Shown here: positions 36,742-46,800 of the stretch, one piece after another | Position numbering within the stretch: position 1 is the first letter of the stretch | Layout of the letters: each line of letters starts with the position of its first letter | DNA from: Desulfopila sp. IMCC35006 | GTDB lineage: Bacteria > Desulfobacterota > Desulfobulbia > Desulfobulbales > Desulfocapsaceae | Direction: 5' to 3' | DNA: 64,000 nt | NCBI RefSeq assembly: GCF_005116645.1 | Contig: NZ_SWCM01000011.1 | Location: 124,001 to 188,000 of the forward strand | Translations under genes and position numbers: made by a program | The notes under the pieces: generated by a model | The model's database searches: none | What the model was told of the DNA's origin: nothing | What the model saw: only the letters and a program-made list of their open reading frames with translations

Positions 36742-37212
36742 ATGCCATCATTTCTCGAACTCAACAAAAACCTTTTTTCTGATGTCCAATATACGTATTC
36801 ACGATCCGTTCCCATTAAAGATATCATCAAGGATGACTTTGTTTTCCAGCCGGTGACCCTCAGGGCGGTAGAACAGAATCCGAAAGCAGGCACACTGGTA
36901 TCGCCCGGTACGAAAATCATCGTCTATTTTGAAGATGTAGACCTCATGCCCATGGACATTTATGAAGGGGCCCATGTCGGGTATGCCGGTAAATCGGCCA
37001 AGGAAATCGTGGATAAGGTCAAGAGCAATGATGCGGTGAAAAAAATCATTGAGAAAACAGAAAAAAGTGTCGACCTCACCCCGGAAGAACAGGTGATTAT
37101 GGGGGCTTTCTTTGCTGAAAATCTTGGACTCGAAATCAACGATAATGATCCGACCAAAAGCAAAAAAGCAGCATATGACGTTATTGTGGCAGCATACGAT
37201 GTGATGAAATAA
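36742..37212 (+). CDS. small protein with C-terminal half of a PASTA domain
   Basis: The 156-residue product contains 'AVEQNPKAGTLVSPGTKIIV', which is the second half of a PASTA repeat, near residues 46-70, and a helical C-terminus ('KSNDAVKKIIEKTEKSVDLT'). The upstream gene ends with the first half of a PASTA repeat, so the two proteins may complement each other or derive from one split gene. AGGGAGAG precedes the ATG at 36742, so it is translated independently. Otherwise unrecognised. Confidence 0.65.
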   Translation: MPSFLELNKNLFSDVQYTYSRSVPIKDIIKDDFVFQPVTLRAVEQNPKAGTLVSPGTKIIVYFEDVDLMPMDIYEGAHVGYAGKSAKEIVDKVKSNDAVKKIIEKTEKSVDLTPEEQVIMGAFFAENLGLEINDNDPTKSKKAAYDVIVAAYDVMK

Positions 37213-37226
37213 CCAAGGGTCTGACG

Positions 37227-38828
37227 ATGAAGGCAGAAGCAAGCCGGGTAGACATGATACAGGACAGCGTCGCTGCAGCAGAGGCAAAGGCCGCAGCTGA
37301 GGCATATGCTGGCCCACGAGCAGGTGGTGGACTCTCTTGCGCGGCAAAAGTGGAGAAGACCCTCGATCTCCCCGCCAATGCGCTGCTCTCCAAAGTGGAA
37401 GTAAGCATTGTTGCCATGCCTGCCGGTGCATGTTCCTGGCGGGAAGCCGGGGAAACACGGCTCAGTGAGGATAGCAGGAAAAAAGCCATTATAGATCTGA
37501 AAAGAATGCGTTCTGTCTCAGGCCTGAAAGCGCCCCAGACTATTGACAAAATAAACACCTGGACCGGCGCGGAATTTAGTGGCGGCGCCTTGACGGTGAC
37601 CAAAAAGAATGCCCTCTTCCCCGAAGTAGCCACGGAACGGCTGTCGGTGACGTTTGCGAGTGACGTAGATATTGAAGAACTCGCCGACCAGGGCACTATC
37701 ATTCTGCCGGATGTTCCTGCCGATCTCGTTCTGTCTATAAACGACAAGACTGCATGGACCCACATTGGACCGGTAAAACTTTCTCCGGCTGATAAACAAA
37801 ACAGCAAGGTTCTTATGGAGTCTCCTTCGTTTCGTGAAACTGTCGATATCACGAAACTCCTGCAGGATGAACTTTACGCCGGGGCAGCGGCCATTAAAAT
37901 AGTGCTGCGCGCAGCAATGGCCTGTCGCCTGCAATTGACCATTCCGTCGCCGCAATACCTGCTCAGCCATGATGTCGTGTTTCCTGCCCAGGCGCTTGCT
38001 CTTGAGATAACCGAGGAATGCCGGTCGACGCTTTCCCTGCCCCTTCCCGCGGCAAGCAGCTCCTGGCTGACCAGCTCCATTTCTTTTACGCTGGAGGGCA
38101 ACATCGGCCGATCGCGGTTCTTTCCCGCCGTTGGCCCCCAGGCGCTCAGCCTCGGCGAGCTTGTTCTCGACAGCGACCATGCTCTGGCCGTATCACTCAC
38201 CGAGGACATCTTAACAAAATTCAAAACCATCGAAGGCGTGCGCCTTCCTCTGCAGGTCGAGAAGGGTGGTGCAGAGATAACAGCTTTTCTGCACCAGGAT
38301 GATGACGGCAAAGTGGGGGATTCTCATGCTGATGGTGCTTTTAAGTCGCTCACCATTGATGAGACGCAGGAGGAGACATGGGTGCTGCTGGAGCTGGGCA
38401 AGCCTGTATATATCCGGACAGGTACTGATCTCTGGCTGGAAATCAATGTTATCCGGGGCAAGTGCTGGTGGCAGCTGGGTGACAACAGTGTTGCATCTGA
38501 TGGGGTCGTCACCCTGCAGCGGGGTATTCCGGGAGGTCCATTTTCACCTTTCAGCCTGCGACTGAACGGGCAGGACCCGAAGCTTAAGGGGCGGCTCCGC
38601 CTCAACGGTCAGCCGGTTACCGATGGAGCAATACATGCCATCATCCCGCTTGACCCCCAGTCAGACGAAGAACTTCAGGGTATCACCACCGGTAGTGCCC
38701 CCCTTGATGTGGAGGTAGAGTTTAAGAATGCGATCCGCCCCCGTAGTGGGAAGCTGGATGTGCCCGTGCATTTTCACGCTCCAGGGACCTATACATTTAC
38801 CAAAGCCCGGGTGATTTACCAGGATTAA
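37227..38828 (+). CDS. unrecognised 533-aa tail-region protein
   Basis: The product has an Ala-rich helical N-terminus, then alternating beta segments ('LSKVEVSIVAMPAGACSWRE', 'TWVLLELGKPVYIRTGTDLW') and 'GGPFSPFSLRLNGQDPKLKG' near the C-terminus. No signal peptide, membrane helix or enzyme motif is seen. The ligand-like beta pattern and place just before the collagen fibre suggest a fibre base or receptor-binding component, but that is inference. Its ribosome site is weak. It ends 12 bases before the fibre gene. Confidence 0.6.
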   Translation: MKAEASRVDMIQDSVAAAEAKAAAEAYAGPRAGGGLSCAAKVEKTLDLPANALLSKVEVSIVAMPAGACSWREAGETRLSEDSRKKAIIDLKRMRSVSGLKAPQTIDKINTWTGAEFSGGALTVTKKNALFPEVATERLSVTFASDVDIEELADQGTIILPDVPADLVLSINDKTAWTHIGPVKLSPADKQNSKVLMESPSFRETVDITKLLQDELYAGAAAIKIVLRAAMACRLQLTIPSPQYLLSHDVVFPAQALALEITEECRSTLSLPLPAASSSWLTSSISFTLEGNIGRSRFFPAVGPQALSLGELVLDSDHALAVSLTEDILTKFKTIEGVRLPLQVEKGGAEITAFLHQDDDGKVGDSHADGAFKSLTIDETQEETWVLLELGKPVYIRTGTDLWLEINVIRGKCWWQLGDNSVASDGVVTLQRGIPGGPFSPFSLRLNGQDPKLKGRLRLNGQPVTDGAIHAIIPLDPQSDEELQGITTGSAPLDVEVEFKNAIRPRSGKLDVPVHFHAPGTYTFTKARVIYQD

Positions 38829-38840
38829 CGAGGAAGAGCT

Positions 38841-40448
38841 ATGGCCAGTGATGCGAAATCGAATTTTGTGGATGGGTTACGGGTAACACCTGAACATCTG
38901 AATCATATGCAGGAAGCCCTGGCCCAGGGTATCAGCGATCTTCGATATGCCCTGGGCTGTGGCCGAATCGCCTGGGGGTTACGGCTGCTTCTCAGTGAAG
39001 ATGGAAAGACCGTAACCTTGAGCTCTGGCCTTGCTCTTTCTGCGGCAGGCCAGCGCCTCTTCGTCGGCGAGGACGTTGCCCTCAAAATACAAGCCGAGAG
39101 CACGCCTGGAGAGGTTCTTGAGCCGTCTGCTTCAGAATACAAGGTTGTTTTGCGCAGCGCCAACCATGATCAGCCCCTTGCCCGTATCGGGGATGTACAG
39201 ACTATTATTTTTGCCGACACCAGCATTGTTGTTCTGCCCAGAAATAGTCCATTGTCGGGAGATGACTTTGTTGTCGGTACGATTTCAAGCAGTGACTCGG
39301 CTACTTATGCAGTAACCCAGAATGACGGCCTTTTTTTATGCCCCTCCTATCATGGCCATAGTGGGGATCATTTTCAGGATGAAAAAGGCAGATGGCGTTT
39401 TGACGGGACTGCAATTGAGGCGACCACCATTCCAGGTCCCGCCGGGCCGGCCGGCGAAAAGGGTGAGCAGGGAGAAAAGGGTGATCCCGGGCAACAAGGG
39501 CCCAAGGGGGATCCCGGAGTTGCCGGGGAAAAAGGCGACCCAGGCATACCCGGCCCAAAGGGTGATCCGGGAGAGCAGGGAAGCATGGGTGTTCCGGGAA
39601 TACCCGGCGAACAGGGGCCTCAGGGGGTACCCGGGCCCAAAGGGGATACCGGCGCTGCCGGCCCGCAGGGTGTACCGGGATTGCCCGGGCCCAAAGGGGA
39701 CACCGGTGCTGCCGGCCCGCAGGGTGTACCGGGATTGCCCGGGCCCAAAGGGGACACCGGTGCTGCCGGCCCGCAGGGTGCACCGGGATTGCCCGGGCCC
39801 AAAGGGGACACCGGCGCTGCCGGCCCGCAGGGTGCACCGGGATTGCCCGGGCCCAAAGGGGATACCGGTGCTGCCGGCCAGCAGGGGCCACCGGGGCCGC
39901 CCGGAGCCAAAGGAGACCCTGGAAACACAGGCAGCCAGGGACCCCAGGGAATTCAAGGGCCTCAGGGACCCCAAGGCCCGGCTGGGCCGTCGGGTATCCC
40001 TGAGAAAGTGGTGGTGGTTACAAAATTATCCTGGAATCCCCTGACACCTGTCAACCCTCAGAACGTCGTCGAAATTCTTCTGAGCAGGGGCTTGAGCTTT
40101 GTCTTCAGTGCCCCGCTGGATGGCGCATTGATTGACAGAACCGGCGCGAATTGTCTTCGTGTCCGTCTGCAGGGACAGGAGAACATTCTCCATCTGCTGC
40201 CGGGAAAAATATCATTCTCCCAGACCAGACCTACGATCCTTTCCTGGAACTGCACTCTTTCATCAGCAATTCTGAGTAAATATATGGATATGGAGCGGGA
40301 AACATCGCTGCAGATAGATCTGCTGGCTGATTATCTTCGCGGTACGGACGGGATACCGGTGTCGGGCAGTGCCGGCCTGGTAATGGGCTTCCCCGATCCC
40401 TATATGCCGGGAGGTATATTTGCCTGTTGGATGAAGATTGCTCCCTGA
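38841..40448 (+). CDS. collagen-like tail fibre protein
   Basis: The 535-residue product has three parts. Residues 1-198 form a globular N-terminus ('[20 protein letters not shown]') that probably attaches to the baseplate. Residues 199-386 are uninterrupted Gly-X-Y triplets with many GPK and GDT units, predicted to form a collagen triple helix. Residues 387-535 form a beta-rich tip ('[20 protein letters not shown]') likely to bind a target. Part of the collagen region is a tandem 54-bp repeat. GAGGA precedes the ATG. Confidence 0.9.
   Translation: MASDAKSNFVDGLRVTPEHLNHMQEALAQGISDLRYALGCGRIAWGLRLLLSEDGKTVTLSSGLALSAAGQRLFVGEDVALKIQAESTPGEVLEPSASEYKVVLRSANHDQPLARIGDVQTIIFADTSIVVLPRNSPLSGDDFVVGTISSSDSATYAVTQNDGLFLCPSYHGHSGDHFQDEKGRWRFDGTAIEATTIPGPAGPAGEKGEQGEKGDPGQQGPKGDPGVAGEKGDPGIPGPKGDPGEQGSMGVPGIPGEQGPQGVPGPKGDTGAAGPQGVPGLPGPKGDTGAAGPQGVPGLPGPKGDTGAAGPQGAPGLPGPKGDTGAAGPQGAPGLPGPKGDTGAAGQQGPPGPPGAKGDPGNTGSQGPQGIQGPQGPQGPAGPSGIPEKVVVVTKLSWNPLTPVNPQNVVEILLSRGLSFVFSAPLDGALIDRTGANCLRVRLQGQENILHLLPGKISFSQTRPTILSWNCTLSSAILSKYMDMERETSLQIDLLADYLRGTDGIPVSGSAGLVMGFPDPYMPGGIFACWMKIAP
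39624..39884 (+). repeat. 54-bp in-frame tandem repeats in the collagen-like fibre gene
   Basis: Four near-identical 54-bp units (39669-39722, 39723-39776, 39777-39830, 39831-39884) follow a 45-bp partial unit at 39624-39668. Each encodes [18 protein letters not shown] or a one-residue variant (GAP for GVP). The units differ by only a few bases. Their number could change by slippage or recombination without breaking the frame, altering fibre length in steps of 18 residues. Confidence 0.95.
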
Positions 40449-40482
40449 TCAGATATACCGGGAATCAACCCAGGAGGTCCGC

Positions 40483-40827
40483 ATGAGTCCCAAACCCTAT
40501 ACACCTGATGATGAGATCGAATATGTCAACGATGCCGGGATTCGCAAAAAAAAAGGTAAAGGCGGCAATTCACAAAAACGGGCGGATTATTTTCTCCAGC
40601 AGCGCTTTCCATTTTTAGAGCCACTTGCTGTTGCAGAGAGCGAAAATACAAAGACAAGGAGCATCACGAAAAAGCGTACGGTCGAAGAACAGCAGGCTGC
40701 AGCCGCTCCGCTGGCGAGAATCAGATCGAACATGATGCAGGAGTATAAGCGTCGTCTCCTTGCGCAGCAGCAGGAGCTTGAAAAAGCGGCAACGAAGAAA
40801 GTCCGGACTATGCTGGACAAAGAGTAA
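40483..40827 (+). CDS. small charged helical protein (114 aa), unknown
   Basis: The product starts 'MSPKPYTPDDEIEYVNDAGI', has a basic 'RKKKGKGGNSQKRA' stretch and a C-terminal helix rich in Gln, Lys and Glu ('EYKRRLLAQQQELEKAATKK'). There is no membrane segment. CAGGAGG lies before the ATG at 40483. It sits between the fibre gene and the giant protein gene, with an 18-base gap to the latter. It could be a fibre assembly factor or linker; no family is recognised. Confidence 0.7.
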   Translation: MSPKPYTPDDEIEYVNDAGIRKKKGKGGNSQKRADYFLQQRFPFLEPLAVAESENTKTRSITKKRTVEEQQAAAAPLARIRSNMMQEYKRRLLAQQQELEKAATKKVRTMLDKE

Positions 40828-40845
40828 CAGATTCTTCAGGGAGGC

Positions 40846-43800
40846 ATGCGTGTGAGCTGGGTATCCATTGGTCCATCATCTGCCAGGCGCGGTCAGGCCT
40901 CAACATTTCCTGCCATAAGCGGCCGGGTGTCGGGAATTGCCCTGCCCCGTCATGGCCAGCGCGTCTATATCGCTACGGCCAATGGCGGTGTCTGGCGGTC
41001 CGACGACAGGGGAGTTACCTGGCGGCCTTTGATGGATCGCTTCGATCGCAATCCCCAGGTCGCTGTCAATCCCACATCAATTAATAATTCTGCGGTGGGT
41101 GTTGATACACTCGCCTGTGGCGCCATTGCCATTCATCCGGACCATCAGGATACAATTTTCGTTGGAACCGGTGAAGCGGCAGCCTTTGAAGGAGCTGCTC
41201 CCTTTTATTTCGGCGCCGGGGTCGCGGTGTCAACGGATGCCGGTCTTACCTGGAATATTGAGGAGGAAACCACCGCCCAGGACGGGCAACCAAGCACAGA
41301 CATGCTTGGCATCGGTTTTTATGCCCTGGTCGTTGACCCGACCAACAAGGATATTGCGGTTGCCGCCACCACAAGGGGCCTCTATGTCCGCCAGCGTTCA
41401 GGCGCGGAGTATCGCTGGTCGCAGCGACGTATCCGGCCTGATATCTCGGGACGGGACGGGTCTGATGTTGATGTCACCTCGGTGGTGGTCGCCAGCGCCG
41501 GTGCCAATCCCCCGGTATTTTATGCGGCGACCAGGGGAAGTGGGGCTGCCAGCGGTCAAGTGTACCGGTCCATCGACCATGGTGCTACCTGGACACCGTT
41601 GGGGGTCTTTCCGCCGCCGGGCGATCCTTTTGACAGCCTTGACGGCCGGGTTACCCTGGCGGTTAAACATGATGACCCGAATTTTCTCTATGCCAGGACG
41701 TCAAGCGGTTTTATTTTCCGCTGGAACGGCACGGCAGCCAATCAGTGGAACAGTATTGCCAATTTACCCGGCGATATTGCTGATCAGGGCTTTTATAACC
41801 TGGCTCTGGCGGTGGATCCTGCCAACGGGGAACGAATTTTTGTCGGAGGCGCCACAAGCCTCATAACCCGTCCAGATGGCGAGCGCATATGGTCGGCCAT
41901 CTTCTATCGTCTGACCATGGCCCGAACCCCGGCAGGGATACCCGGCGATCCCGATTTTATCGATACGGCAACCACCGTTGCGCTCGGCAGTTCGATGCAT
42001 GCCGATATCCATGCCATTGCCTTTAAGCCGGGCGATGCCAATGAGATGTGGGTTGGCGGCGATGGCGGTATTTTCTTTACCACGACGCCGCAGGGTGCGG
42101 GAAATATCTTCACCCAGCGCAATGCCGGTATCGGCAGCCTGCTCACCCATAAAATCACCAGCCATCCCCAGCATGAAGCTGTTATTTTCGCCGGCGCCCA
42201 GGACAATGGCTGTCTGCGCTATACCGGTCAGGAATCCTGGTACTGCTCGGCCCATGGCGACGCCGGCGCCATTGTTATCAACAGGCGTCATCCGGAGAGG
42301 CTGCTCATTGGCTATATTACCAACAGTCTGTTTCATAAATCCGACGCCGGGGTCAGCAACCGCAACGGATCCTACAGTCTGCTCAGCTATACCCTGAATG
42401 AACAAATCCTTTTTTACCCGCCTTTAGTCACTCCGCCTGCACCCGCCAATGATGCCGAGGCCGATCGGGTGGCCTGGGGCGCAGAACGCATCTGGCTGTC
42501 AGACAATTTCGGCACCAATTTTAATGCCCTGCCCACTCCCGCCGGGCGAACTATTCTGAGTACGGCAGCTTTCAGCAATGCCAATGACAGCCGGATAAAA
42601 TGCCTCACTTTTGGTGATCAGACCCATCTTTTTGCCGGCCTGATGAATGGTGAGATCTATTTTTTCACGGAAAACCCCGGTGCGGCAACGCCGTGGCCTG
42701 CCCCGCAGCGACTGGATACCCAGCCGGGACTGGTGCATAATGGTAATCCGATCCGCCAGCCCATCACCGATATAGCTGCTGATCCACGGAATGTGGGCGC
42801 CTGTTTCATCACCTTTGGCGGCTTTGGTGATCATCCCCGGGTTTGGTATTACGATGGCGCCAGCTGGCATAATCGCAGCGGCACCAATGCCGATGCCAAT
42901 CAGAATTTAATGACGGTGCAACTCAACTGCATACTTGTCGATGCCCCGGCGGATGCAGCACAGCCTCTGCGAATCTATATCGGAGCCGATATTGGCTGCT
43001 GGCGCTCACTTGACGCGGGGATAACCTGGGAGCTGTGGGCAACCGGGCTTCCCGATTGCGCCATTCTTGATCTGGATGTATTCGCCCCGTCCCGCCTGAT
43101 CCGTGCCGCCACCTTTGGCCGGGGACTCTTTGAACGGCATCTCGATGATGCAACGCGCTCCGTGCATCTCTATGTTCGCGACCATCAACTGGACACGGGC
43201 CGTATTGCCAGCAACCTTGCCGCCGCCAACATTGACAATCCCCTTGGACCGGCGAATCTGGCGGCCATTGAAACGGCAACCATTGCTGCCTCCCAGACTG
43301 CCTATAACGCGGCAATTGCCGCCGGACAGACGGAAAACCAGGCAAGGCTGGCAGAGTTAACCGCTGCCCAGAATATGTATACGGCCCAATTGGCGGCGGC
43401 TCCCGCCAACCATGTGGCTGCGCACTCCAGTCCGGATATGAAGACTGATGCTCCCGATGCCGGATTGAATTACCAGTTTGCCAGCGACGAGTGTCTTGAA
43501 TTCCTTCGCTTTGTCGATATTTTTACCGATGAATCCCAGGGCCTGACCTATACCGACAACTCTGCCAATGTCATAAACCGCGTCTATGTTCAGGTGCATA
43601 ACCGCGGCAGTGCATGGGCGCACCGTATCCAGGTCATGCTGCTGATCGCCGTGGAAACCGGTGGTGCAGTACCGGATCTGCCGGAGGATTTTGATTATTA
43701 TGTGCGCCGGGGAACGCCGGTCAATAGAGACGGCTGGCGCACGGTGGGGCTGCGCAATATGTCTGATCTGCGTGCCGGACACCCCCGGGTGACGCGCTTT

Positions 43801-46800
43801 GAGCTGAGTTCTGATTTACTGAAAGAACTGGCCGGCACGGGGACTCCCGATCTTTTTCAACTCCTGATCATTCTTCACCATAAGGATGATCCCTTTGCCA
43901 GTTCGACTCGTGTTTTCAGCGATCTGGTGGAAAGCGAACGGTTGGTTGCCGCCAAAAGAGTACGGGCAACCCTGCTTGCCGGGGTTGCGGTACCTCCTGC
44001 TACAGTGTCTATAGCTAATTCCTGGAAGCCTATCGGCCCCTCGGGGGTACTGCGCGGCCAGGCAGGCAGTCAGCCAACGGTCAGCGGCAGAGTCTCAGGA
44101 ATTGCCGTTGCGGCAGACGGCAGACGGGTCTATGCCGCCACGGCCAGCGGTGGGGTGTGGCGCAGTGATGACCAGGGGCACCGCTGGTATTCGCTCATGG
44201 ATTCCATCAACTACGATCCCCTGTATCGAAGTATTCCGGGGGTATCCGCAAAAGGGGTCACCACCCTCAGTTGCGGGGCCATTGCCCTTGACCCCCGTGA
44301 TCCGGATAAAATATTTGTCGGGACCGGTGAAGCGCCTGGTATTACGTATCTGGGCGACGGCGTGTTGGTTTCCGATGATGGCGGCAAAAGCTGGACGCAG
44401 GAAGCACATGGAGGCTCTGCCGCAAATTCGCTCACCGGCGCTGGATTTTACGCGCTGGCGGTTGATCCGGATCCGGCGCAGGCGGATTTTGTTTTTGGCG
44501 CCACCAATATCGGTCTTTACAAACGCCAGGCCAAAATAGGCGTAGCAGGATTTGAATGGCAGCGTATAGCGGTGCCCCCATTACCGGCGAACAGTCGATG
44601 TACCAGTGTTCTTGTCGCCAGGCGCGGGGGGGCCAGTCATTTTTTTGCAGCCCTGCCCAATGGTGGGGCCGGCGGCCAGATTTTTGAGACCTGGGATCAG
44701 GGCGCTCACTGGCAGCGGGTGGGGACCGGCTATCCCGTCGGCAAAAACCGTATTGCCCTGGCAGTCTTTCTCGACCAGGGAAACGCAGCAAATCAGGATG
44801 TTATCTATGCCATCAACGATGACGGCCAAGTACATCGGGCAGAACGGATCTCGGGCTTCCAGGGAGCATGGAGTGGTTGGACTCAGGTATCCGGCACCCC
44901 CGCCAACATCGAAAAACAGGGGAGCTATAACCGTGGTTTTGCCATTGCCCCGGACAATAAAAACCGCCTGTATATCGGCGGCGCCTGGGTCTGGTCCAAC
45001 AGTGAGTATTCCGGTTTTCTCTACCGCTGTGATATCAGCGGCAGCGGTACAACACTGTCCATGGCAACGACCTTTCTCGGCAACTCCATCCATCCCGACC
45101 TGCATACCCTGGTCTTCGCCCAGAATGATCCCCGTCAGTTGTGGGTAGGCTGCGACGGCGGGGTTTTTTATACCAGCAACGCACTGGCCGCCGATAATCT
45201 GGATAATCTGTTCCGGGCATGCAACGACGGCCTGCAGACCCTGCAGTTTAACAGCATCGGGCAGCATCCGGGCCAGGAAGGCGTCATCATCGGCGGCACC
45301 CAGGATAATGGGGCCCTGCGCTATACCGGCGACGAGGCCTGGATTTTATCGGCCGGGGGGGATGGCGGCGCAGCTTTTATCAACCGGGCGGACCCGACCA
45401 AGTTTTTCAGCGTTTATATTCTCAATGAATACCGCATCAGCACCAGCGGGGGAGGGCGATACAGCTATAGCAGCAAAAGTGTCAACACCGGGTATGCCGA
45501 TGATGCGCGCATCAATAATATGTTGTTTTATCCACCCTATGCCTATACCCCGGCATCAACCGGGGCCGCCGGAGCGGACCTGGTTGCCTTTGGCGAGAGC
45601 AAGGTGTGGATCAACACCCGTTTTGGCGACGGCGACTGGCAGGCTATCACCGGCAACCTCGGGGCCACAATATCCGCCCTTGCATTTGCCACCGTAGATC
45701 TCATTTATGCAGGGACAACCAACGGCCTGATCTTTAAAATCGAAAAATCGGGCGGCACCTGGCAGGCTCCCGCGGCCCTTCATGCATCACCGACGAATTT
45801 TTCCTACATCACCTCGATTGCGGTTCATCCTGCCCATAATGACAGGATCTACATTTCGCTGGGCGGACAGGGTGGTTCAGGAACGGGCACCCGGGTGCAT
45901 TATTACGACGGTACAAGCTGGCATGACAGAACAGGAACCGGAGGTACAGGCCTGCTCAACAGCCAGATCAACTCCTTGATCATTGATCCGGATACCCATG
46001 ATCATCTCTATGTTGCAGCTGATATAGGGCTCTGGCGTTCAACCAACGGCGGCATCGACTGGGAGGTATTCAACAATGGTCTTCCGGAAACAGCCATCAT
46101 CAGCCTTGCCGTCTTCAAGGCTGCCGGGCATAAAAAACTGCTGCGTGCGGCAACGCACGGGCGCGGGATGTATGAATATACTCTGGACGATGCTCAAGCC
46201 CTTGCCATTGAGCTCTACCTGCGCGACCATCAGCTCGATCCTGGCCGGGAGGGCGGTACCTCTACCTATGGTGATCCCGACCCGACCCAGCCTGCGATAA
46301 ACACCGCTTTCGGAACATCGCCGGACATCAGGATTGATGCGCCGGACAGTGACGGCAGATATCAGTTTGGTGACCGGGAGGAATTGGGTTTTGCCAACTT
46401 TATTGGCGAGTTGACAGATAATTCGGACGAGGTACCGGTTCACCGTTTACCCATCACCAGTCATGTGTACGTGCTGGTCCATAATCGGGGGCGCGAGCAA
46501 GCCGACGGGGTGACCGTGGTGCTGCTTGTTTCCAGCGCTTTTGCCGGCGACACCCCGCCGCAGTTGCCGGAAAATTACCGGCTTTCCCTGCTCGCCAATG
46601 GCAGGGTAGAAAATGAGGACTGGACAACTGTGGGCAGTGTGGCATTGGATGACGTGCGATGCGCCAATCCTCGAACAGCCAGATTCAACCTGCCGTCAGA
46701 TATGCTGGCATCCGGCGACAACCTTGAAGACGGCAGGAAACACGCTCTGGTCGCCTTCGTTTTCCATGAAAGAGACCGATTGGCCGGTGACGAACGCACG

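Noticed and set aside
39624-39884. Direct repeats resembling a CRISPR array
   Set aside because: Units are contiguous without spacers, are multiples of three and encode Gly-X-Y triplets.
39301-39974. Minus-strand open frames across the collagen-like gene
   Set aside because: They are reverse-strand shadows of the Gly-X-Y repeats and show only Gly/Pro-rich repetition.
21575-40448. Complete prophage
   Set aside because: No capsid, portal, terminase, integrase, replication or phage repressor genes are seen, and the run continues into host-type protease and lipoprotein genes.
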